Positions 36,665-40,782 of a stretch of DNA of 40,782 nucleotides are shown piece by piece. The stretch covers positions 1 through 40,782 of the forward strand of contig CALGGR010000064.1 of assembly GCA_937915755.1 (NCBI GenBank), given 5' to 3'. The notes beneath the pieces are model-generated. The model made no database searches. It was given only the letters and a program-made list of their open reading frames with translations, and was not told where the DNA came from. Each line of letters opens with the position of its first letter. Position 1 is the first letter of the stretch. Position numbers and translations under genes: made by a program. Source of the stretch: an uncultured Fretibacterium sp. GTDB lineage: Bacteria; Synergistota; Synergistia; Synergistales; Aminobacteriaceae.

Positions 36665-36970
36665 TTACCAGATCTCAATCCAGTGACCCGGATGGACCGG
36701 GTCCTCAACCTGGACAATGTTTACGCAGACGTAGAGACCTGCGCGTTTCAGACCTCTCATAAAGGTCCAATGTTCATCCGTTGTCGCCGTGAACTCGACG
36801 ACAACCTTCGCCCGAAGATTCTCGGGCTCTAGCGAGTTCGTCATTACTCCGAACCTCGCGTTGTCCTTGTCAAACCCTTCGTTCGACAAGCCATCAATAA
36901 TCTTTCCCACAGCAATCTTCTGTGCTGCAGCGTCATCAGCAATGTTAACGTACACTCTGTAAGTGTTCAT
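36665..36970 (-). CDS. Hypothetical protein (101 aa)
   Basis: AGGAGGTATTT precedes the ATG at 36970. The pattern TYRVYVNIADDAAAQKIAVG, IIDGLSNEGFDKDNARFGVM, AKVVVEFTATTDEHWTFMRG and LKRAGLYVCVNIVQVEDP is a ferredoxin-like alpha/beta sandwich layout. No catalytic motif is seen. It is monocistronic with its own P-box and terminator. The function is unknown. Confidence 0.65.
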   Translation of the reverse strand: MNTYRVYVNIADDAAAQKIAVGKIIDGLSNEGFDKDNARFGVMTNSLEPENLRAKVVVEFTATTDEHWTFMRGLKRAGLYVCVNIVQVEDPVHPGHWIEIW

Positions 36971-37004
36971 AAATACCTCCTAATACTGATAAGAACTAAA
37001 CTTC

Positions 37005-37036
37005 TTTTCCATATAAGGATATGTAAAATATGAGAA
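37005..37036 (-). promoter_or_regulatory. P-box promoter (TTCTCA variant)
   Basis: Minus strand: TTCTCA, N14 (with TTTACA), TTATATGGAAAAG. It drives the 36665 gene. Confidence 0.75.
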
Positions 37037-37070
37037 AACAAAGGAGCCCCTGAACTCTGTCAGAGACCCC
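37036..37070 (-). terminator. Rho-independent terminator
   Basis: Minus strand: GGGGTCTCTGACAGAGTTCA closing with GGGGCTCC, then TTTGTTTTC. It ends the 37076 transcript. Confidence 0.83.
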
Positions 37071-37075
37071 GCAAC

Positions 37076-37234
37076 TCATTTAGTTTTCTTCTCCTTTCTT
37101 TTATCAATCACCGCCTTGATCACAAGGCATACTATGACTATCGCTACCAGAATATCCAATATCGGCAAGACTGATAATACTACCATCAGTACTCCTACCA
37201 CTATTGTAAACAATAGCAATAATAAAGTGATCAT
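37076..37234 (-). CDS. Two-helix membrane mini-protein (52 aa)
   Basis: GAGGAGGTAACGTGT precedes the ATG at 37234. The 52 residues are almost all hydrophobic in two segments (ITLLLLLFTIVVGVLMVVLS and PILDILVAIVIVCLVIKAV) with a Lys-rich end (DKRKEKKTK). It has its own P-box and terminator. A small hairpin membrane protein; the function is unknown. Confidence 0.65.
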   Translation of the reverse strand: MITLLLLLFTIVVGVLMVVLSVLPILDILVAIVIVCLVIKAVIDKRKEKKTK

Positions 37235-37244
37235 ACACGTTACC

Positions 37245-37276
37245 TCCTCATATTAGGATGTGTAACTAATGAGAAA
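37245..37276 (-). promoter_or_regulatory. P-box promoter (TTCTCA variant)
   Basis: Minus strand: TTCTCA, N14 (with TTACA), TAATATGAGGAGG. The ribosome site of the 37076 gene begins inside the box, so the leader is very short. Confidence 0.7.
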
Positions 37277-37304
37277 ATAAAAAGGGGCTTTTAACGTCTG
37301 CCCC
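37274..37304 (-). terminator. Rho-independent terminator
   Basis: Minus strand: GGGGCAGACGTTAAAAGCCCC, then TTTTTATTTT. It ends the 37320 transcript. Confidence 0.82.
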
Positions 37305-37319
37305 AAAGACGTAAATCCA

Positions 37320-37484
37320 TTACCTTTTCTTTCTCTTGCCCTCCTTTCGGCCGAGCTCGGCCAGCTCCATGAGCTCGGAATGCGAAGTTATGCCTAGGCG
37401 GTCTCCTATTTCTTCGTAGGAGAGCCCCTTAACTTCATGCAGGTATTTCACCTGCATAACTTTTACTTTTCTGTCCATGCTCAT
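37320..37484 (-). CDS. Small helix-turn-helix protein (54 aa)
   Basis: AAAGGAGGTTTAT precedes the ATG at 37484. VMQVKYLHEVKGLSYEEIGD, then RLGITSHSELMELAELGRKE fits a helix-turn-helix of the sigma-4/resolvase type (G-L-S-Y-E-E-I-G-x-x-L-G-I-T), with a Lys/Arg tail (GKRKKR). The gene at 39236 has the similar MSYEEIASSVG. It is probably a DNA-binding regulator with its own P-box and terminator. Confidence 0.68.
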   Translation of the reverse strand: MSMDRKVKVMQVKYLHEVKGLSYEEIGDRLGITSHSELMELAELGRKEGKRKKR

Positions 37485-37509
37485 ATAAACCTCCTTTAAA
37501 AACTAGCCG

Positions 37510-37542
37510 TCTTTCCATATAAGGCAATGTAGCTAGTGCGAA
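37510..37542 (-). promoter_or_regulatory. P-box promoter
   Basis: Minus strand: TTCGCA, N14, TTATATGGAAAG. It drives the 37320 gene. Confidence 0.78.
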
Positions 37543-37544
37543 GC

Positions 37545-37961
37545 TCAATGAGTATGCGAAAGAATATAAAAGAACTTCCTGTACCTGCTATAGTACATCT
37601 TTTTCTCCGCAGGCATTCCCAAGGTCGTATGAAGGTATGTGAAGCTCTTGCCATACGCGACGCCCTTAAAGAGATACTCGCAAATATACGGGTCAGTCTT
37701 CTTGCATGTCTCGCGAACAATATCCATCTTGTCCTTGAGAGCAATACGCTTGATCGCAAGGTCTGCCGTGTAATCGCGAATTCCTTCCTCCTTTGGCGTT
37801 TCGCGCATTCTAAGAGATCTGTTCGCAAGTTCCCCAAGCGCTGTGTACTCTTGCTCCCACTCCGGATACTGAAGACAAAAATGCTTGAGCTCATAGTAGC
37901 GATGCTTTGAAATATAGTAAGGATCATCTTTCGAGATCTCGGGTCTTACATCAGTCCCCAT
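37545..37961 (-). CDS. Conserved phage hypothetical protein (138 aa)
   Basis: The start is the ATG at 37961 (AAAGGACTGCGCCG upstream). DPYYISKHRYYELKHFCLQY, PEWEQEYTAL, DLAIKRIALKDKMDIVRETC, YLFKGVAYGKSFTYLHTTLG and YYSRYRKFFYILS match a family that I recall as very common in Clostridia phages and prophages, usually near lysogeny or early control genes, with no known function. It is fully helical and basic. It overlaps the HTH gene upstream by 11 bases and shares its promoter. Confidence 0.75.
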   Translation of the reverse strand: MGTDVRPEISKDDPYYISKHRYYELKHFCLQYPEWEQEYTALGELANRSLRMRETPKEEGIRDYTADLAIKRIALKDKMDIVRETCKKTDPYICEYLFKGVAYGKSFTYLHTTLGMPAEKKMYYSRYRKFFYILSHTH

Positions 37962-38214
37962 CGGCGCAGTCCTTTCTATAGAGGTAACCGGTCTCCTCAT
38001 AGAGCTTGCGAGGTGAAATATAGTAGTTGATCCGACCCTTGTGATAGCCTCTCGTATCGTCGAGCTTGGTGATTCTCTCACCGTCTCTTGTAGCATAGCC
38101 GATCGGAAGCCACCCGCTGATGATCCCAGCCCTTACCCAAGAACGGTCCTTACCAAAGGCCTTCGCTGCAACAGACACAGGAACCGATCCTGCGTTAAAA
38201 CTAATGTTTTCCAT
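37951..38214 (-). CDS. HTH/excisionase-like DNA-binding protein (87 aa)
   Basis: AGGAGGTTTTACT precedes the ATG at 38214. SVPVSVAAKAFGKDRSWVRA, then GIISGWLPIGYATRDGERIT is a winged helix-turn-helix of MerR/excisionase type (x-V-A-A-K-x-x-G-x-x-x-x-W-I/V-R-x-x-I), followed by INYYISPRKLYEETG. I recall this family from Clostridia phages paired with the gene downstream. It probably regulates transcription or excision; no integrase is seen in the window. Confidence 0.75.
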   Translation of the reverse strand: MENISFNAGSVPVSVAAKAFGKDRSWVRAGIISGWLPIGYATRDGERITKLDDTRGYHKGRINYYISPRKLYEETGYLYRKDCADGD

Positions 38215-38290
38215 AGTAAAACCTCCTTTGGATAATTTCTATGGATATCAGCTTAACCCACTTTCACGTCACCTGCGTCCCCTTCTTTTG

Positions 38291-38328
38291 AAAAATAAAG
38301 GAGCCCTCGTAAATGTTACGAAGACTCC
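38291..38328 (-). terminator. Rho-independent terminator
   Basis: Minus strand: GGAGTCTTCGTAACATTTACGA closing with GGGCTCC, then TTTATTTTTC. It ends the 38336 transcript. Confidence 0.85.
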
Positions 38329-38335
38329 GCAAAAA

Positions 38336-38584
38336 TCACTCAATCATCCAGTAAAAAATATACCGAATGATGATTTGAAAAAGCTTCTGAAGCGCAAAGC
38401 CCAGAAGCACTGCAGCCAACGTTGTCGCTGGCCAATCGTTAATAAAAGCTCCAAAAATTTCTCGCCAGTCCTGCATGACGAGAAAAATCAATAAGACAAA
38501 TACCATTGAGCAGAAAGTTACTTTCCAGCTCAACACCTCGATTTTTCTTTCGACTCTACTCATGTTCAAATATACTTTTTCCAT
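38336..38584 (-). CDS. Two-pass membrane protein (82 aa)
   Basis: GGGGAGGTAAAT precedes the ATG at 38584. A basic, amphipathic N-terminus (LNMSRVERKIEVLSWKV) is followed by helices TFCSMVFVLLIFLVMQD and PATTLAAVLLGFALQKLF, with an aromatic end (IIIRYIFYWMIE). It has its own P-box and terminator. The function is unknown. Confidence 0.66.
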   Translation of the reverse strand: MEKVYLNMSRVERKIEVLSWKVTFCSMVFVLLIFLVMQDWREIFGAFINDWPATTLAAVLLGFALQKLFQIIIRYIFYWMIE

Positions 38585-38611
38585 ATTTACCTCCCCTGGT
38601 AAATAACAACA

Positions 38612-38645
38612 ATCTTTCCATTAAAGACCATGTAAAACATGAGAA
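38612..38645 (-). promoter_or_regulatory. P-box promoter (TTCTCA variant)
   Basis: Minus strand: TTCTCA, N14 (with TTTACA), TTTAATGGAAAG. It drives the 38336 gene. Confidence 0.73.
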
Positions 38646-38679
38646 AAAACAAAGGGTCCACAATTTTTTGTGAACCCTG
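38644..38679 (-). terminator. Rho-independent terminator
   Basis: Minus strand: AGGGTTCACAAA/TTTGTGGACCCT-type stem, then TTGTTTTTTC. It ends the 38688 transcript. Confidence 0.83.
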
Positions 38680-38687
38680 AAAAAAAA

Positions 38688-38864
38688 TTATACTTCGATT
38701 TCCAATGGGGCAAACCCCTTGATGTTGGGGATCCTGTCCCCTCTATATACGGCTGCTTCTGACAGCCTATACGTAACTTCAACTAGGGCAATATCCCTGT
38801 TGACCCCCTTTACATAAATGGGGTGTTCGCTTTCACTGTTCATTGCCATAACATAATGTTTCAT
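38688..38864 (-). CDS. Small hypothetical protein (58 aa)
   Basis: The start is the ATG at 38864 (AAGGAGGAACTATA upstream). KHYVMAMNSESEHPIYVKGV, then NRDIALVEVTYRLSEAAVYR and IPNIKGFAPLEIEV look like a small beta-alpha-beta fold. It is monocistronic with its own P-box and terminator. No family is recognised. Confidence 0.62.
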   Translation of the reverse strand: MKHYVMAMNSESEHPIYVKGVNRDIALVEVTYRLSEAAVYRGDRIPNIKGFAPLEIEV

Positions 38865-38898
38865 TATAGTTCCTCCTTCTTTATGCATGCGCAACAAC

Positions 38899-38931
38899 TC
38901 TTTCCATATAAGGGCATGCAAAATGTAAGAA
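38899..38931 (-). promoter_or_regulatory. P-box promoter (TTCTTA variant)
   Basis: Minus strand: TTCTTA, N14, TTATATGGAAAG. It drives the 38688 gene. Confidence 0.74.
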
Positions 38932-38966
38932 AAAAAACAAAGGGCCCACAAATTTCGTGAGCCCCG
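38930..38966 (-). terminator. Rho-independent terminator
   Basis: Minus strand: GGGGCTCACGAAA/TTTGTGGGCCC stem, then TTTGTTTTTTTTC. It ends the 38973 transcript. Confidence 0.85.
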
Positions 38967-38972
38967 AAATAA

Positions 38973-39125
38973 TTAATCTCTCTGATCGCGGAAGCAATGT
39001 TCCGCAATCGTCATCGTTTCTTCTTTATTTCTCATAATCGTGTAATTCATTCCGGCCACCAAAAGTGCCGGAAACCCAACAAATACGATTATCTCAATAG
39101 CTGTTCTAATAATTTCGTTCATCAT
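38973..39125 (-). CDS. Small membrane protein (50 aa)
   Basis: AGGAGGAATTAGAA precedes tandem ATGs at 39125 and 39122. One membrane helix (IEIIVFVGFPALLVAGMNYT) is followed by a polar tail (MRNKEETMTIAEHCFRDQRD). It has its own P-box, a TATATTTAAAGGAGG leader and a terminator. The function is unknown. Confidence 0.63.
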   Translation of the reverse strand: MMNEIIRTAIEIIVFVGFPALLVAGMNYTIMRNKEETMTIAEHCFRDQRD

Positions 39126-39156
39126 TTCTAATTCCTCCTTTAAATATAGGTTTCAT

Positions 39157-39188
39157 TCTTTTCATACTAGGGAGAAAGAATTGTGCGA
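39157..39188 (-). promoter_or_regulatory. P-box promoter
   Basis: Minus strand: TTCGCA, N14, TAGTATGAAAAG. It drives the 38973 gene. Confidence 0.77.
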
Positions 39189-39192
39189 ACGG

Positions 39193-39227
39193 AAAAATAT
39201 TAGGACCCGTAAATCCTGCGGATCCTA
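39193..39227 (-). terminator. Rho-independent terminator
   Basis: Minus strand: TAGGATCCGCAGGATTTACG closing with GGTCCTA, then ATATTTTTCC. It ends the 39236 transcript. Confidence 0.75.
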
Positions 39228-39235
39228 AATTTGAT

Positions 39236-39421
39236 TCAATGGCTTAGACGTCTGAAGTGCTCTATGTTCCAGAGCTCAACGTCTACAATGTATTCAACTT
39301 TTTCCACAGTTTCGCCAACGCTACTGGCGATTTCCTCATAGCTCATACCCCCGTTATACTTTCTTACTATGGAGGATATGAGCAATTCCTTTCCATATAC
39401 TCTACTCATTTCCGATGTCAT
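39236..39421 (-). CDS. Small helix-turn-helix protein (61 aa)
   Basis: AGGAGGTGTCGAG precedes the ATG at 39421. LLISSIVRKYNGGMSYEEIA, then SSVGETVEKVEYIVDVELWN fits a helix-turn-helix (M-S-Y-E-E-I-A-x-x-V-G-x-x-V-x-K-V) close to that of the 37320 gene. It is probably a small early DNA-binding regulator, monocistronic with its own P-box and terminator. Confidence 0.65.
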   Translation of the reverse strand: MTSEMSRVYGKELLISSIVRKYNGGMSYEEIASSVGETVEKVEYIVDVELWNIEHFRRLSH

Positions 39422-39432
39422 CTCGACACCTC

Positions 39433-39463
39433 CTTTCCGTATAAGGGAGTGTAAAAACTAAGA
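39433..39463 (-). promoter_or_regulatory. P-box promoter (CTCTTA variant)
   Basis: Minus strand: CTCTTA, N14 (with TTTACA), TTATACGGAAAG. Its upstream box lies inside the preceding terminator. It drives the 39236 gene. Confidence 0.7.
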
Positions 39464-39489
39464 GGCCCCGCAGCCTTTGCGAAGCCTCT
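39453..39489 (-). terminator. Rho-independent terminator
   Basis: Minus strand: AGAGGCTTCGCAAAGGCTGC closing with GGGGCCTCT, then TAGTTTTTAC. It ends the 39513 transcript and overlaps the next promoter. Confidence 0.8.
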
Positions 39490-39512
39490 AAAAATATAGC
39501 CGATAACTCAAA

Positions 39513-39875
39513 TCACTTAAGCAGGTTCATGCTCCTGTAGATCTCACCATACGGTTCTCCCTGCTTGTGTCTCTGCTCAACGCGGAGCAGCTCGGACGAT
39601 GTCAGGGGGCGCTTGAGTGTCCAGTAGTACCCAAGCGACGGATCGTAGGCCTTCGTAAGTCTGTCCTTCTCCTCCTTAGCTTTCTTGTGGGACTTGTATG
39701 TGTCCTTTGCAACATAAACAAGCCCAGCGCCAGCGCCAGCGAGAATCGTTGCCGTCAGCTCAGGGTTTTTGCTTGCCCAGTCTTCAGCCTCCCTCTTCTT
39801 TTCATTCCACCAGTTCTTAAGCTGCTGCTGTTTGATACTCCACTTGAGATCCTTAAAGTTGATCTTCTCGCTCAT
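39513..39875 (-). CDS. Hypothetical protein with one Gly-rich hydrophobic segment (120 aa)
   Basis: The start is the ATG at 39875 (AGGAGGATTATTT upstream). FKDLKWSIKQQQLKNWWNEK is a basic-aromatic helix, then TATILAGAGAGLVYVAKDT is a short membrane or Gly-rich helix. The C-terminus (GYYWTLKRPLTSSELLRVEQ, RHKQGEPYGEIYRSM) looks helical and ordered. It has its own P-box and terminator. No family is recognised. Confidence 0.65.
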   Translation of the reverse strand: MSEKINFKDLKWSIKQQQLKNWWNEKKREAEDWASKNPELTATILAGAGAGLVYVAKDTYKSHKKAKEEKDRLTKAYDPSLGYYWTLKRPLTSSELLRVEQRHKQGEPYGEIYRSMNLLK

Positions 39876-39901
39876 AAATAATCCTCCTTTGTGATTTTTA
39901 A

Positions 39902-39934
39902 AGTTTCCATAATAGGGCATGTAAAAACTAAGAG
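39902..39934 (-). promoter_or_regulatory. P-box promoter (CTCTTA variant)
   Basis: Minus strand: CTCTTA, N14 (with TTTACA), TATTATGGAAAC. It drives the 39513 gene. Confidence 0.73.
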
Positions 39935-39959
39935 GCCCCGCAATTTCTGCGAGACCTCA
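39923..39959 (-). terminator. Rho-independent terminator
   Basis: Minus strand: GAGGTCTCGCA/TGCGGGGCCTC stem, then TTAGTTTTTAC. It ends the 39966 transcript and overlaps the promoter at 39902-39934. Confidence 0.84.
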
Positions 39960-39965
39960 GGCTTA

Positions 39966-40115
39966 TTAGAACTCAAAATATTTGATATCCGAGTTCTTTT
40001 TCTTCCTCTTTTCCTTCTTCGTGAAGCGAAGAACTGTTTCAACTTCTTCAATAAGCCTATTGGCTTCCTTGCCCTTAAGCTCTCGGAAGCCGTTGTCGTC
40101 ATTCTTTTTCTTCAT
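39966..40115 (-). CDS. Small highly charged protein (49 aa)
   Basis: The start is the ATG at 40115 (AAGGAGGAATTAGAA upstream). It is Lys/Arg-rich throughout (MKKKNDDNGFRELKGKEANR, VLRFTKKEKRKKKNSDIKYF) with one amphipathic helix (ANRLIEEVETVLRF). It could bind nucleic acid or host polymerase; that is inference from charge. It has its own P-box and terminator. Confidence 0.62.
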   Translation of the reverse strand: MKKKNDDNGFRELKGKEANRLIEEVETVLRFTKKEKRKKKNSDIKYFEF

Positions 40116-40147
40116 TTCTAATTCCTCCTTGTGTGTATGTACAACAA

Positions 40148-40180
40148 CTCTTTCCATATAAGGATATGTAAAATATGAGA
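40148..40180 (-). promoter_or_regulatory. P-box promoter (TTCTCA variant)
   Basis: Minus strand: TTCTCA, N14 (with TTTACA), TTATATGGAAAG. It drives the 39966 gene. Confidence 0.75.
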
Positions 40181-40211
40181 AAAACAAAGGGCCCACAAAT
40201 TTCGTGAGCCC
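40180..40211 (-). terminator. Rho-independent terminator
   Basis: Minus strand: GGGGCTCACGAAA/TTTGTGGGCCC stem, then TTTGTTTTTC. The hairpin matches the one at 38930-38966. It ends the 40220 transcript. Confidence 0.84.
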
Positions 40212-40219
40212 CGAAAATA

Positions 40220-40501
40220 TCAGTCGAATAAGCCTAAACTAATCAATCCTATTGCTACTGTTGCTGATACGATAATAGCAATATTACCTATCCATAACCA
40301 CTTGTCTTCTGGGTCATCAAAGTCACCCATGATCAACTTGTGCACACTAAATCCCCATCCGCCTAGCATTATGGCAAACCCGATGCATAGCTCGGGCATA
40401 ATATACCCATAGTTCATTCCGTAGACTAACCCGCACGTGATAGCCAACATAACTATGATACAGATGGACATAAGTGTTTTTTGTACTTTATTCATCTTCA
40501 T
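40220..40501 (-). CDS. Three-pass membrane protein (93 aa)
   Basis: The ATG at 40501 follows AAGGAGGAATTAGAA. Hydrophobic helices: TLMSICIIVMLAITCGLVYG, YIMPELCIGFAIMLGGWGF and WLWIGNIAIIVSATVAIGLI. Short polar loops and an acidic loop (GDFDDPEDK) lie between helices two and three. It is monocistronic with its own P-box and terminator. The function is unknown. Confidence 0.67.
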   Translation of the reverse strand: MKMNKVQKTLMSICIIVMLAITCGLVYGMNYGYIMPELCIGFAIMLGGWGFSVHKLIMGDFDDPEDKWLWIGNIAIIVSATVAIGLISLGLFD

Positions 40502-40530
40502 TTCTAATTCCTCCTTAAATATAGGTTTAT

Positions 40531-40563
40531 TCTTTCCATACTAGGGAGAAAGAATTGTGCGAA
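40531..40563 (-). promoter_or_regulatory. P-box promoter
   Basis: Minus strand: TTCGCA, N14, TAGTATGGAAAG, followed by a TATATTTAAGGAGG leader. It drives the 40220 gene. Confidence 0.8.
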
Positions 40564-40566
40564 TCG

Positions 40567-40603
40567 GAAAAAACTCAAAGGCCCCGCAACTTCTGCGAGA
40601 CCT
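40567..40603 (-). terminator. Rho-independent terminator
   Basis: Minus strand: AGGTCTCGCA/TGCGGGGCCT stem, then TTGAGTTTTTTCC. It ends the partial gene at the right edge. Confidence 0.83.
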
Positions 40604-40609
40604 GTCATA

Positions 40610-40782
40610 TCAGTCGAAGAGATACATTTCTTTTGTACCGTCCTCGAACGTAAGTTTCATAATAATGTCGCTACCGCAGTCATAGCGGACGACCTCTGCG
40701 TGGGCTTCAACCACGCATGCGTTTCGCATTGCTTCTTGCTCAAGTTCATGAGCGAAGTATTCGGGACTGGCTACCCGAACAA
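40610..40782 (-). CDS. Partial hypothetical protein (5' end outside window)
   Basis: An open frame runs from the right edge to a TGA at 40612-40610 and covers at least 56 residues (SPEYFAHELEQEAMRN, VEAHAEVVRYDCGSDI, IMKLTFEDGTKEMYLFD). The start lies outside the window. The KLTFEDGTK ending resembles the strand in the 14895 gene. A terminator follows directly. No family is recognised. Confidence 0.6.
   Translation of the reverse strand, partial: VRVASPEYFAHELEQEAMRNACVVEAHAEVVRYDCGSDIIMKLTFEDGTKEMYLFD

Larger units (their letters stand above)
6786..40520 (-). repeat. Dispersed TATATT(T) element, roughly 120 copies on the minus strand
   Basis: On the plus strand this reads (A)AATATA, most often AAATATAAG. 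Approximate positions include 6787, 7106, 7397, 8503, 8789, 9107, 9555, 10018, 10258, 10711, 11165, 12595, 13183, 13500, 13699, 13985, 14294, 14580, 14817, 14966, 15297, 15473, 15868, 16410, 16983, 17718, 18197, 18602, 19153, 20335, 21500, 22133, 22474, 23173, 24418, 25126, 25503, 26395, 27221, 27908, 28712, 28939, 29932, 30521, 31158, 31681, 33372, 33667, 34026, 35612, 36001, 37680, 38014, 39142 and 40513. Copies lie inside genes in different frames, between ribosome site and start, in leaders and in terminator tails. Below 6.8 kb only about two copies were seen (~1506, ~3137). The opposite orientation was seen about twice in the window (~2974, ~4981). Confidence 0.85.

Overview
The window is one stretch of a tailed-phage genome (or prophage), with every recognisable gene on the minus strand, so transcription runs from high to low coordinates. 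The small-gene content points to a phage of anaerobic Gram-positive gut or rumen bacteria (Clostridia-like host; inference). It has strong AGGAGG ribosome sites, a DUF3310 protein, an r1t-type holin-like protein, a head-tail connector-like protein, GMKW-type virion motifs and many small Cys-rich proteins. No tRNA, CRISPR array, integrase or transposase was seen.

Layout, in coordinate order. (1) 1-7.7 kb: virion and packaging-side genes. These are a low-complexity protein with a GMKW motif, a connector, a zinc ribbon, an HNH nuclease, a terminase-small-like protein and a ~435-bp non-coding gap with inverted repeats. They are followed by a ~1,023-residue single-chain RNA polymerase-like protein (DFDGD loop) and two nucleases (PD-(D/E)XK and VRR-NUC). 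(2) 7.9-9.2 kb: four tiny genes, each with its own promoter and terminator. (3) 9.16-9.78 kb: a ~620-nt highly structured non-coding RNA with its own promoter, in the size class of phage ROOL/GOLLD RNAs. (4) 9.8-10.26 kb: iterated 11-mers, a nested large inverted repeat and an AT-rich tract, a candidate replication origin. (5) 10.3-28.9 kb: a long, tightly packed DNA-metabolism block. It contains an SNF2-like helicase, dCMP deaminase, ThyX, deoxyribosyltransferase-like proteins, a formate/nitrite-transporter-like protein, a holin-like protein, an SSB-like protein and a 1,421-residue helicase-primase-family B DNA polymerase fusion. (6) 29-40.8 kb: mostly monocistronic small genes (membrane proteins, dUTPase, HTH and Cys-rich proteins), each built as terminator, promoter, ribosome site, gene.

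Two sequence signals run through the window. The first is a promoter-like box, TTCGCA-N14-TANTATGGAAA on the minus strand, present about 26 times with an invariant 14-nt spacing. It occurs only in zones 1 (once), 2, 3 and 6 and is absent from the central 20 kb. The second is a short element TATATT(T), read on the minus strand and seen as AAATATA on the plus strand. It occurs roughly every 250 bp from 6.8 kb to 40.5 kb, about once per gene both inside genes and in leaders. It is almost absent in the opposite orientation and nearly missing from the virion/RNA-polymerase genes. The leading hypotheses are an element for the phage-encoded RNA polymerase or an mRNA tag for early and middle transcripts.

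Working together: dUTPase, dCMP deaminase and ThyX would supply dTMP; the fused replisome protein with the SSB-like protein and SNF2-like helicase would copy the genome; the right-hand mini-genes look like early host-takeover factors; the left end holds late genes. Calls rest on reading the sequence and on remembered family motifs; no database search was run.
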